DNA of 64,000 nt from Oscillospiraceae bacterium (GTDB lineage Bacteria; Bacillota; Clostridia; UMGS1840; HGM11507), in the NCBI GenBank assembly GCA_015068525.1, contig SVKJ01000005.1, positions 1-64,000 of the forward strand, in the 5' to 3' direction. The notes under the pieces were generated by a model that saw only the letters and a program-made list of their open reading frames with translations, was not told where the DNA came from and did not search any database. Shown in pieces: positions 41,990 through 49,900 of this stretch. How positions within the stretch are numbered: position 1 is the stretch's first letter; each line of letters starts with the position of its first letter. A program made the translations under genes and the position numbers.

Positions 41990-42641
41990 TTTTGAGTTCT
42001 CCGTTTTCGTCAATTGACATCATTGGATTTTCTCCTTCTTTAAGTGCCTGGTCAAATTTCTTTTCAGCTGTTTCAACACAGAATATACCAATTATAACAA
42101 AAACTTGTGATACCATGGTTGAAACCAAAAGAGTAATATTATATTCATTCGATTGAGATTCAACGGCAATCTGAATACTTAAGCCAACAAGAATAATAAC
42201 CAGTACAATACAAATACGGATTAAAACATCTAACTGGTATAATTTATCCGCATATTTTTTTTCTCTTAATGCAAATCTTTTCTGGTTTATAATACTTGAT
42301 ATTAAAATAAGTACAAGTAATGTTGAAACCGACTGGAACAGTAAGTAATATGCAATTTCTTTATCAAATATCAAAACAATTATACTTACAAATATAAAAG
42401 GTATAAGATATTTTGAAAAAGTTCTTGTAGATTTGTCATACTCATATCCAAATGCAAAATATAAACACCATATAATTAAAAATATTTTAGAAATCAGGCA
42501 AGGAACAAGAACCTGAGTTACATAATAAAACTCTAACCTTATCATACCTGTACCAATACTTAAGAGTAAGAAATTAGTTAAAATCGTTGTCACGCAGGCT
42601 AATATACCTGATATTTTGTTTACCTTTTTTAAGAACTCCAT
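41979..42641 (-). CDS. Multi-pass membrane protein, first gene of the PqqD/HprK-like cassette
   Basis: A 220-residue protein with about six membrane segments. The ATG at 42641, preceded by GGAGAGG, is preferred to one seven codons upstream. Hydrophobic segments lie near residues 10-31, 38-66, 75-92, 98-118, 137-160 and 168-190, and the tail is acidic (GENPMMSIDENGELKNED). I recognise no family. It overlaps the HprK-like gene by 11 bases and is the first gene after a strong promoter, so it should belong functionally to the cassette, perhaps as a membrane assembly or immunity component. Confidence 0.7.
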   Translation of the reverse strand: MEFLKKVNKISGILACVTTILTNFLLLSIGTGMIRLEFYYVTQVLVPCLISKIFLIIWCLYFAFGYEYDKSTRTFSKYLIPFIFVSIIVLIFDKEIAYYLLFQSVSTLLVLILISSIINQKRFALREKKYADKLYQLDVLIRICIVLVIILVGLSIQIAVESQSNEYNITLLVSTMVSQVFVIIGIFCVETAEKKFDQALKEGENPMMSIDENGELKNED

Positions 42642-42704
42642 AACATTACCTCTCCAATACATAATAAAACAGTTTCAATTCAGATTAAATAAATAATCAG
42701 CATT

Positions 42705-42733
42705 ATTATAACATTAATTTTATTATTTTTCAA
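42705..42733 (-). promoter_or_regulatory. Promoter of the PqqD/HprK-like cassette
   Basis: On the minus strand TTGAAA (42728-42733) and a perfect TATAAT (42705-42710) are 17 bases apart, about 64 bases before the first start codon. It is back-to-back with the glycosyltransferase promoter. Confidence 0.7.
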
Positions 42734-42764
42734 TATATAAAACTTATTTTATTTACTAAAATTG

Positions 42765-42793
42765 TTGAAGATTTTTTTATATTGTGTTAAAAT
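42765..42793 (+). promoter_or_regulatory. Promoter of the glycosyltransferase gene
   Basis: TTGAAG (42765-42770) and TAAAAT (42788-42793) with a 17-base spacer, followed by AAAGGAG before the ATG at 42827. It diverges from the cassette promoter, with 31 bases between the two -35 elements. Confidence 0.65.
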
Positions 42794-42826
42794 GTAATAA
42801 AATTAAAATTAAAGGAGAATTAATAT

Positions 42827-43843
42827 ATGAAAATCAGTATTATAGTACCTGTTTATAATGCTGAAAAAAGCATTCATAAATGCATAGACTCAATACTAAA
42901 TCAAAATTATAAAGATTATGAAATTATACTTATAGATGACGGCTCAACTGATAAAAGTGGTATGATTTGTGATGAATATACTATGAAGGACCTTAGAGTT
43001 TCGGCCGTTCATATTCGTCGAAACGAAGGATTGTCAAACGCAATTAAAACGGGCATAAAAAAAGCGCAGGGTGATTTAATAACAATAGTTGACAGCGATG
43101 ATTTTTTAGACAGATTTTATTTAGAAAGAATGCATAACGCATTTGTTATGAATAATGCAGATATGGTTTTTTGTGACTATGTTAAGCATGATGGTACAAG
43201 AAACATAAGAACACATTTATCTTTGCTTGAAAGTGGAAAATACGAGAAAGAAAGAATACAAAAAGAAGTAATTCCAAAAATGCTTAATACTTCTTTAAAC
43301 ACATACAGCCCTGTTATAAGTACTAAACATTGGGCGAAAGTTTTTAAAGCGGAACTTTTAAAATCTGCTTTAAGAATATACTCAAGGCATTCTATAAACG
43401 ATATTTCTGATTTAATAACAGTTTCTGTACTTCTTAACAGTGAAAGAGTTGTTTATTTAAAAAACGAGTATCTTTACTACTATAGATTAAGTCCTATTCT
43501 TTTCGAAACACAATTTTACGAAAATAAAATTACATACTATAATAATTTATACACTATATTAAGCAAAAAAACAGATCTTGACAAAGAATTTTATTATTTT
43601 AAAATCAACATAATTACAGATTCCCTACTCCATTTAACTAACTACGTCGAAACTATAAGTAAAAGAAGAATTATAAATAAAATCAAAGAAATTAAAGAAT
43701 CATCCTTTTATAAGGAATTAAATATCAGTAAATTAAATCCCTTAAATAATAAGCAGAAAATTTATCTTTTTTTACTAAAACACAATATGCTTAGAACAAT
43801 ATACTATATTTTAAGATATATATCTAAAAAGAAAAAATATTAA
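42827..43843 (+). CDS. Family 2 glycosyltransferase
   Basis: A 338-residue GT-A fold enzyme. The N-terminal domain shows ISIIVPVYNAEKSIHKCIDSILNQ, the nucleotide-binding LIDDGSTDKSGMICDEY, and the metal-binding VDSDDFLDRFYLE near residue 90. The C-terminal 120 residues are helical and basic and end in KKKKY. Such enzymes decorate surface polysaccharides or proteins. It is the only plus-strand gene for many kilobases and diverges from the cassette, so it may belong to it, but this is not demonstrated. Confidence 0.88.
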   Translation: MKISIIVPVYNAEKSIHKCIDSILNQNYKDYEIILIDDGSTDKSGMICDEYTMKDLRVSAVHIRRNEGLSNAIKTGIKKAQGDLITIVDSDDFLDRFYLERMHNAFVMNNADMVFCDYVKHDGTRNIRTHLSLLESGKYEKERIQKEVIPKMLNTSLNTYSPVISTKHWAKVFKAELLKSALRIYSRHSINDISDLITVSVLLNSERVVYLKNEYLYYYRLSPILFETQFYENKITYYNNLYTILSKKTDLDKEFYYFKINIITDSLLHLTNYVETISKRRIINKIKEIKESSFYKELNISKLNPLNNKQKIYLFLLKHNMLRTIYYILRYISKKKKY

Positions 43844-43888
43844 AATTAAATGCGTCTTATTTAAAAAATATAAGACGCATTTAATTTT
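43842..43888. terminator. Bidirectional intrinsic terminator
   Basis: Perfect 19-bp inverted repeat (arms 43842-43860 and 43870-43888) with a nine-base loop and T-rich outer ends on both strands. It begins inside the glycosyltransferase stop codon and serves the two convergent genes at 42827 (+) and 43900 (-). Confidence 0.92.
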
Positions 43889-43899
43889 AATAAAAAATT

Positions 43900-44256
43900 T
43901 CATTTTATGTTATCAATTTCTTTTAAGAATTCTTCTTTGGTATAAATATTAAGATGAGGTTTATCGCGTTTTAAAATTGTAAGTATCTGAGAAGTATTGT
44001 CAGTCGACCCTAAATCAACTATCCCTACCCTGTTGTCATAAGCACCGTTATCATCTTTTAAAACTTTTAAAAGCAATGAATTGGCAATTCCTTCTATTCT
44101 GTCGCTATCATTTTTTACAAAAGCAATAGTATATACTCTTTTATCTTTTAAAACTCTGCTTTCCCCTATGTACGCAAAAACATTAAGTATTGTCTGAACC
44201 AATCCGTAAATTGCAAAAAAACTCAAAAAGATTCCTACAAAAAAATCTGATAACAT
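43900..44256 (-). CDS. Small membrane-anchored GT-A-like protein
   Basis: A 118-residue protein. The ATG at 44256 is chosen because GGAGGTG precedes it at normal spacing; a start five codons earlier has none. One membrane segment (residues about 3-30) is followed by a truncated glycosyltransferase-like Rossmann part: VYTIAFVKNDSDRIEGIANSLL, then VDLGSTDNTSQIL in place of the usual DDGSTD. The DxD metal site and acceptor domain are missing, so catalysis is unlikely. Its role is unknown. Confidence 0.65.
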   Translation of the reverse strand: MLSDFFVGIFLSFFAIYGLVQTILNVFAYIGESRVLKDKRVYTIAFVKNDSDRIEGIANSLLLKVLKDDNGAYDNRVGIVDLGSTDNTSQILTILKRDKPHLNIYTKEEFLKEIDNIK

Positions 44257-44296
44257 AAAAAACACCTCCATATTCTAATATATGAAGGTGAAAAAA

Positions 44297-45040
44297 TTAA
44301 GTTACTCTTTTTAAGAATTGTCTTGTTCTTTCATTTTTAGGGTTATCAATAACTTCTGATGGTGTTCCTTCCTCTATAATATTTCCTCCATCCATAAATA
44401 TAACCCTCGTTGCAACTTCTCTTGCAAAAGCGATTTCATGAGTTACAACCAGCATTGTATTCTGCTCTTTTGCAAGTTTAGTCATAACATTTAAAACTTC
44501 CCCTGTAAGTTCCGGATCAAGTGCGCTTGTAGGTTCGTCAAACAAAAGTAATTTTGGATTCATAGCCAAAGCTCTTGCTATTGCAACACGTTGTTGTTGC
44601 CCTCCTGACAACTGTGATGGATAAGCCTCGCTCTTATCACTAAGCCCGACACTTTCAAGTAATTTTTTCGCGTTATTAATTGCTTCTTCCTTAGGCACAT
44701 TATTAACCACCATAGGAGCATCTATTATATTGTCTAAAACCGATTTATGAGGAAACAGATTAAATTGCTGGAATACCATTCCCATATTTTTCAATAATGG
44801 TCTTAGTTCTTTATCAGTTTTATAAACCCCATTTTCAACAATAGAATCTTCAAATAAATAAATGCTGCCATCGTCAATTTTTTCAAGTTTATTAAGGCAT
44901 CTTAAAAAAGTACTTTTTCCTGACCCTGAAGAACCAATTATAGCGATAATTTCTCCTTCCAAAACAGTCATATCAATTCCTTTTAAGACTTCTAATTTAC
45001 CAAACTTTTTCTTTATATTTTCAACCTTTAAAATACTCAT
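44297..45040 (-). CDS. Polar amino acid ABC transporter ATP-binding protein
   Basis: A 247-residue GlnQ/ArtP-type ATPase with Walker A GSSGSGKSTFLRCLN, Q-loop FQQFNLFPHKSVLDN, signature LSGGQQQRVAIARALA and Walker B LLLFDEPTSALDPELTGEV with H-loop VTHEIAFA. It follows the permease gene by 15 bases and completes the importer encoded together with the permease and the binding protein. Confidence 0.94.
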   Translation of the reverse strand: MSILKVENIKKKFGKLEVLKGIDMTVLEGEIIAIIGSSGSGKSTFLRCLNKLEKIDDGSIYLFEDSIVENGVYKTDKELRPLLKNMGMVFQQFNLFPHKSVLDNIIDAPMVVNNVPKEEAINNAKKLLESVGLSDKSEAYPSQLSGGQQQRVAIARALAMNPKLLLFDEPTSALDPELTGEVLNVMTKLAKEQNTMLVVTHEIAFAREVATRVIFMDGGNIIEEGTPSEVIDNPKNERTRQFLKRVT

Positions 45041-45055
45041 TGGTAAACCTCCTTT

Positions 45056-45700
45056 TTACTGATAATAGTCTAATTTTTTCTCAATATAATTGAAAATGAC
45101 CGTAACTATACCACATAAAATAAGATAAAACAGCCCTGAATAAAATAGTGGCCACAATATATGTTCGCTATTCATCATTCTTTTTGCATTCCATGTAATT
45201 TCATAAATCATAATTGTATTAGCCAAAGAGGTATCTTTAATCAGCGTCAAAAACTCATTTCCCATTGGCGGAATAATTCTTTTTATTACCTGCGGAAGAA
45301 TTATTCTCATAAAAATTTGAATTCGAGTATAACCTAAAACTGCACCTGCCTCATATTGCCCTTTTGATATGCTTTCTATACCTCCTCTGAAAATCTCAGC
45401 AAAATAACAAGCATAATTAAGCACAAAAGCAATAATTACAGCAAGAAACATATCCATTCCAACAATTCCGATAAGACCCGGTCCAAGACCAAATATGATA
45501 AGCTGTAACATAAGTGGTGTTCCTCTGATAACCCATATAAGCATTTTCAAAGGAAATTTAATGACTTTAAATTTACTCATTGCACCAAGAGAAATTAATA
45601 ATCCAAGCGGAAGTGCCATTAAAAGTGTCAGGGAAAATATTTTCATTGTAGTGCCAAGTCCCTGAATTAAACTCATTGTAACTTTAACAAATAATTGCAT
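45056..45700 (-). CDS. Polar amino acid ABC transporter permease
   Basis: A 214-residue HisMQ-type permease with five membrane segments and the EAA loop at QYEAGAVLGYTRIQIFMRIILPQ, where the ATPase docks. MQLFVKVTMSLIQGLGTTMKIF at the start is typical of single-gene permeases that act as homodimers. It is separated from its binding-protein gene by 294 bases holding tandem repeats and a terminator, so its dosage is likely lower. Confidence 0.93.
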   Translation of the reverse strand: MQLFVKVTMSLIQGLGTTMKIFSLTLLMALPLGLLISLGAMSKFKVIKFPLKMLIWVIRGTPLMLQLIIFGLGPGLIGIVGMDMFLAVIIAFVLNYACYFAEIFRGGIESISKGQYEAGAVLGYTRIQIFMRIILPQVIKRIIPPMGNEFLTLIKDTSLANTIMIYEITWNAKRMMNSEHILWPLFYSGLFYLILCGIVTVIFNYIEKKLDYYQ

Positions 45701-45727
45701 ATCTACACCTATAATTAAAAACTTATT

Positions 45728-45754
45728 AAAAAGGCAGATAAAATCTGCCTTTTT
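45728..45754 (-). terminator. Intrinsic terminator between binding-protein and permease genes
   Basis: Perfect 12-bp inverted repeat AAAAAGGCAGAT / ATCTGCCTTTTT (45728-45739 and 45743-45754) with a three-base loop and T-runs on both strands. On the minus strand it stands 28 bases before the permease start. Confidence 0.88.
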
Positions 45755-45762
45755 AGATGATT

Positions 45763-45975
45763 TTATTGTGAATTAACACAACAAGGTTCTCCGAAAATCT
45801 TAAGCCTTTGGCTTTTAGATTTTCGTGAGGTTCTTATTGCGGGTTAACGCAACAAGGTTCTCCGAAATTCTCGAGCTTTAGTTCGTTAGAATTTCGTGAG
45901 GTTCTTATTGCGGGTTAACGCAACAAGGTTCTCCGAAATTCTCGAGCTTTAGTTCGTTAGAATTTCGTGAGGTTC
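45763..45975 (-). repeat. Three tandem 71-bp structured repeats
   Basis: Units at 45763-45833, 45834-45904 and 45905-45975 have identical length. The second and third are identical in sequence; the first is diverged. Each unit has a small stem (TTGCG/CGCAA, or TTGTG/CACAA in the first copy) and a 9-bp stem (CGAAATTCT/AGAATTTCG, or CGAAAATCT/AGATTTTCG). The larger stem encloses a further inner stem. The substitutions between copies keep the pairing. AGGTTCT flanks the larger stem on both sides. The repeats abut the binding-protein stop region. Confidence 0.9.
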
Positions 45976-45994
45976 TTATTAATTAACTATTTTA

Positions 45995-46753
45995 TTATAA
46001 AGCAAGTGTTAAACCATATTTCTTAGCTAATTCAGTTAATTTGCCTTCAGAATTAAGTTCATCAATTGCTTTGTTAACAGAATTTAAAAGTTCTGTATCT
46101 TCTAATCTGAAACCAATACCATACTCTTCAGATGTAAGTTCAACCAAATAACCATATTTTTCATAACTTGTTCCTTCTGCAGTTGAAGCCTGAGCCATTG
46201 TAATATCAATTACACATGCATCAGCCTGACCCCCTGCTACTGCAAGTAATGCATCAGTCTGAGCTGCTACCGGAGTATATTTTTCATCTAATCCATTATC
46301 TTTTATAGCGGTTTCTCCGGCAGAACCTGCTTCGGCAGCAAATCTTAATCCCTTCATACTTGCCGCATCTTTATATGTATCTAATTTATCCTTAGCCATT
46401 ACAACTACCTGTGCATTTTTTACATACGCTTTGGAAACTGCACAATTCTTTTTAACTTCATCTGAAATTGTCATACCATTCCATATACAGTCAATTTGCA
46501 TTGCATCAAGTGTAGGAAACTTTGTATCCCAGTTGATTTCAATAAATTCAGGAGTTTTTCCTAATTTTTCACAAACTGCTTTTGCAAATTCTGTATCAAA
46601 TCCTGTAAGTTCTCCATCAGCATCAAGGAAATTCATTGGCTCATAAATTGTATAACCAATCTTAAGTGTATCGGAATTTTCACTGTTATCCGCACATCCT
46701 GCAAATCCAAGCACTAACGCTAATGATAAAATAATAGCAATAATTTTTTTCAT
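45995..46753 (-). CDS. Amino acid ABC transporter substrate-binding lipoprotein
   Basis: A 252-residue periplasmic-type binding protein of SBP family 3. The ATG at 46753 (AAGAGG upstream) is preferred over one six codons earlier. A lipoprotein signal peptide ends with the lipobox LGFAGC (Cys at about 20). Family motifs LKIGYTIYEPMNFLDADGELTGFD, ILNWDTKFPTLDAMQIDCI-like and FAAEAGSAGE are visible. It captures a polar amino acid, not identifiable by eye, for the downstream permease and ATPase. Confidence 0.93.
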   Translation of the reverse strand: MKKIIAIILSLALVLGFAGCADNSENSDTLKIGYTIYEPMNFLDADGELTGFDTEFAKAVCEKLGKTPEFIEINWDTKFPTLDAMQIDCIWNGMTISDEVKKNCAVSKAYVKNAQVVVMAKDKLDTYKDAASMKGLRFAAEAGSAGETAIKDNGLDEKYTPVAAQTDALLAVAGGQADACVIDITMAQASTAEGTSYEKYGYLVELTSEEYGIGFRLEDTELLNSVNKAIDELNSEGKLTELAKKYGLTLAL

Positions 46754-46785
46754 TTTAACAACCTCTTTCATTATTTTATAGTTCT

Positions 46786-46814
46786 ATTATACTTTATCAA
46801 TTTAGCAAAGTAAA
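46786..46814 (-). promoter_or_regulatory. Promoter of the amino acid binding-protein gene
   Basis: On the minus strand TTTACT (46809-46814) and a perfect TATAAT (46786-46791) with a 17-base spacer, 33 bases before the start codon. Confidence 0.65.
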
Positions 46815-46845
46815 GTATTATTTTGTTTTTTTGAAATTTTTGTAA

Positions 46846-46882
46846 AAAATGCACAAACATAAATTAACAGTTTGTGCATTTT
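46846..46882. terminator. Intrinsic terminator of ligA
   Basis: Perfect 13-bp inverted repeat AAAATGCACAAAC / GTTTGTGCATTTT (arms 46846-46858 and 46870-46882), with an A-run to the left that reads as a T-tract on the minus strand. It lies ten bases after the ligA stop. Confidence 0.88.
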
Positions 46883-46892
46883 AGTTGAAAAA

Positions 46893-48875
46893 TTATTTAA
46901 TCATTTCCATAAACTCTTCTTCTGATATAATATTAATTCCTAATGTTTTTGCTTTTTCAAGTTTACTGCCTGCTTCCTCTCCCAAAAGAACATAATCTGT
47001 TTTTTTAGAAACCGAAGAAGATGTTTTCCCTCCAAAACTTTCTATAATTTTAGAAGCCTCGTCTCTTTTTAATGTTGGTAGAGTTCCTGTTAGGACAAAA
47101 GTTTTTCCTTTAAATCTCTCATCAATAATTTTTTCGAGCGATTGCATATTGACATTGGCACTTTTAAGTTTTTCTATAAGCAATATATTAGAATTATCTT
47201 TAAAGAAATCAATAATACTTCCTGCAACCTTTTGACCAATATCATCAATACTTATCAAGGTTTCATAATCAGCTTTTATAAAATTATCCATTGATTTGAA
47301 ATGCTTTGATAAACTCTTTGCAGTTTTCGCCCCTACAAAACGTATTCCAAGACCAAATATAAGTTTTGATAAATCATTTTGTTTTGATTTTTCTATTGCA
47401 TCAATAATATTTTTGGCTGATTTGTCACCCATTCTTTCAAGATGTGAGATATCTTCTGCATTTAAATAATACAAATCAGAAAAAGATGAGATGATATTGT
47501 TATCTATAAGCGCTGAAACAACAGCAGGTCCCATGCCTTCAATATCCATTGCATCTCTTGATGCAAAATGTATAATGGTTCGCATAAGTTGAGCAGGACA
47601 TGAAGAATTTATACATCTTGTTGCTGCCTCGTCAGTAAAACGAACAGTTTTCTCCCCACAGGCAGGACATAGTTCAGGCATTTTATAAATTTCAAGTTCT
47701 TCAGTTCTTTTATCCTTAACACTGGAAACAATTTCAGGAATAATATCTCCTGCTTTTCTGACAATTACTGTATCTCCGATTCGAATATCTTTATCTAAAA
47801 TATTATCGATATTATGAAGAGTTGCTTTTCTCACAGTAGTCCCTGCTAATCGAACAGGCTCTAATACGGCATTGGGAGTCAGTACTCCGGTTCTTCCAAC
47901 CTGAACAACAATATCAATAAGTTTTGTTTCTTTTTCTTCCGCAGGGAATTTATAAGCAACAGCCCACCTTGGAGTTTTTGAAGTGCTTCCAAGCACATCT
48001 CTTTGACTTAATGAATTAAGTTTAATTACAACGCCGTCAATTTCAAAAGGAAGTTCTCCTCTTAGTTCACTTATTTCTTCTATTCTTTTATATACATCTT
48101 CTATATTATCTATAACTTTATAGTAAGGAACAACTTTGAAACCACATTCTTCCATATATTTTAAAGTTTCAAAATGTGTATTAAAAGATATGCCGTTAAC
48201 AGCCTGAATATTAAAAACAAACATTGAAAGTTGCCTTTTTTTTGTAACTCCACTGTCAAGTTGTCTTAAAGACCCGGCGGCAGCATTTCGTGGATTTGCA
48301 AATAATTTTTGTTCATATATTTCCTGAAGTTCATTAAGTTTATTAAAAACTTCAGTGCTCATGTAAACTTCTCCTCTTACTTCGAGAGAAGAAATATTTT
48401 TATTAAGAGTTTTGGGGATATCTTTTATTGTTTTTAAATTTTCGCTGACATCTTCCCCTGTTACCCCATCTCCTCTTGTGGAACCTCTTTTAAACTTTCC
48501 GTTTTCATATTCTAATGAAACAGAAAGCCCGTCAATCTTAAGTTCAACTACATATTCATATTTTTCATTAAGTGAAGATTTTATGCGATTGTCAAATTCA
48601 ATAAGTTCTTCTTTAGAAAATACATCCTGAAGACTTTCCATTGGAACACTGTGAACAACAGGACTAAATTTTGATGAAGCAGTACCGCCTACATGGGATG
48701 TCGGAGAATTTTCCGATTTGTATTCAGGAAATTGTTTTTCTAAATCTTCAAGTTCTCTTAAAAGTTTGTCATACTCCATATCGCTAATCTCAGGCGAGTC
48801 GTTATTATAATATAAATTGTTATGATATTCTAAAACTTTTTCTAATTCTCTAATACGTGATTCGAAAAAATCCAT
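46893..48875 (-). CDS. ligA: NAD-dependent DNA ligase
   Basis: Seals nicks in replication and repair. The 660-residue protein has the Ia domain for NMN (YYNNDSPEISDMEYD), the adenylation lysine K113 in ELKIDGLSVSLEY, an OB fold, a four-Cys zinc finger (CPACGE...CINSSCPAQ), helix-hairpin-helix repeats, and a C-terminal BRCT domain (GKTFVLTGTLPTLKRDEA). Full length and intact. Last gene of comEC-holA-ligA, with a terminator immediately after. Confidence 0.97.
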   Translation of the reverse strand: MDFFESRIRELEKVLEYHNNLYYNNDSPEISDMEYDKLLRELEDLEKQFPEYKSENSPTSHVGGTASSKFSPVVHSVPMESLQDVFSKEELIEFDNRIKSSLNEKYEYVVELKIDGLSVSLEYENGKFKRGSTRGDGVTGEDVSENLKTIKDIPKTLNKNISSLEVRGEVYMSTEVFNKLNELQEIYEQKLFANPRNAAAGSLRQLDSGVTKKRQLSMFVFNIQAVNGISFNTHFETLKYMEECGFKVVPYYKVIDNIEDVYKRIEEISELRGELPFEIDGVVIKLNSLSQRDVLGSTSKTPRWAVAYKFPAEEKETKLIDIVVQVGRTGVLTPNAVLEPVRLAGTTVRKATLHNIDNILDKDIRIGDTVIVRKAGDIIPEIVSSVKDKRTEELEIYKMPELCPACGEKTVRFTDEAATRCINSSCPAQLMRTIIHFASRDAMDIEGMGPAVVSALIDNNIISSFSDLYYLNAEDISHLERMGDKSAKNIIDAIEKSKQNDLSKLIFGLGIRFVGAKTAKSLSKHFKSMDNFIKADYETLISIDDIGQKVAGSIIDFFKDNSNILLIEKLKSANVNMQSLEKIIDERFKGKTFVLTGTLPTLKRDEASKIIESFGGKTSSSVSKKTDYVLLGEEAGSKLEKAKTLGINIISEEEFMEMIK

Positions 48876-48886
48876 TTTTATCTCCT

Positions 48887-49900
48887 TTAAACAATTGAAA
48901 TAATTTTTTCAATAGCAAAATAAGGTTCTGTAAGACCATTTTTAACTTTATAATCAAGTTCATTTAATTCGGATATTATTTCTCTTAATTTTTCTGTTTT
49001 AATTTTATCTTTCTGTCTTAAATATTTATTTATTAAAAATCCTCTGCCATTAAGTTCGAGTAAAGATAAGGTTTCATTATTAGGTATTCTTTCCATACTA
49101 TTAGTAATTACTACATACATATTTATAAAATGATCACATACAATAGAGAAAATTTTACCTGCCGGATGCTGATTTTTCATAAGACGCAAATCATTTAAAA
49201 TATCATAAGCAGTTTTCTTATCCTTGTTTATAATCGCATCAGAAAGTGAAAAGACTCTATCCTCTATAGATTTTTTAACAAGCAGGTCAATAATTTCTCT
49301 TGTAACCTCATCACTGTCATCAAGATAAGCACATATAACTTCAACTTCTCTTAATATACTGTTGATAGAAGGCTCGCAAATAGATATGAGATACTCTAAA
49401 TCATCACGTCTTATTTTTTTCTTATTTTTTGCAAACTGACGATTTATAAATGATATCATATCAGAAAAACTTAATTTATCACATAAAATATCATTACCGT
49501 TTTCCTGCACAAGTTTTAAGAGTGGCTTTGATATTTTCTTCACATCTGTTTCGCGTTCTCTTATTATAATAACAGTATAGGAAGGAATATCATTAAAAAG
49601 TTCGTTAATTGTTTCTTTTATTTCTTTTTTTGAAGAGGTTGATACAACATTAAAACCATTTAAATATACAATTTTTCTCTCGCACATAACAGGAACTGAT
49701 TCAATTGCTTCAATAAGTTCATTCTTTGATGGTTCTTCATCAAATTGAGTAAAATTCATTCCCATTATATCGTCTTTTAAAACAATCGACTTAATTTTTT
49801 CTATATATGTATCTTTTATATAATCTTCTTCGCCGTAAAACAAATATAAATTATCTATTATTCCCTCATTTAGTTTCTTGTTTAACTCTTTGGAATTCAT
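48887..49900 (-). CDS. holA: DNA polymerase III delta subunit
   Basis: Clamp-loader wrench subunit that opens the beta clamp. The 337-residue protein has the family start LYLFYGEEDYIKDTYIEKI. It continues with VSTSSKKEIKETINE-type helices, RREVEVICAYLDD-like alpha segments near residue 190 and a C-terminal collar. It overlaps comEC by four bases, the usual comEC-holA linkage in Firmicutes. Confidence 0.9.
   Translation of the reverse strand: MNSKELNKKLNEGIIDNLYLFYGEEDYIKDTYIEKIKSIVLKDDIMGMNFTQFDEEPSKNELIEAIESVPVMCERKIVYLNGFNVVSTSSKKEIKETINELFNDIPSYTVIIIRERETDVKKISKPLLKLVQENGNDILCDKLSFSDMISFINRQFAKNKKKIRRDDLEYLISICEPSINSILREVEVICAYLDDSDEVTREIIDLLVKKSIEDRVFSLSDAIINKDKKTAYDILNDLRLMKNQHPAGKIFSIVCDHFINMYVVITNSMERIPNNETLSLLELNGRGFLINKYLRQKDKIKTEKLREIISELNELDYKVKNGLTEPYFAIEKIISIV

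Noticed and set aside
41119..42826. Hidden precursor peptide gene beside the PqqD/HprK-like cassette
   Set aside because: The gaps inside the cassette are too small. The 185-base divergent promoter region holds no short frame with a ribosome binding site, and the 135-codon plus-strand frame at 41184 is a shadow of the kinase-like gene.
45763..45975. Possible CRISPR array
   Set aside because: The 71-bp units adjoin each other directly with no variable spacers, only three copies occur, and no cas gene is present.
46754..46771. Six-codon N-terminal extension of the amino acid binding protein
   Set aside because: The ribosome binding site AAGAGG lies inside the extension, and a proper lipoprotein signal begins only at the ATG at 46753.
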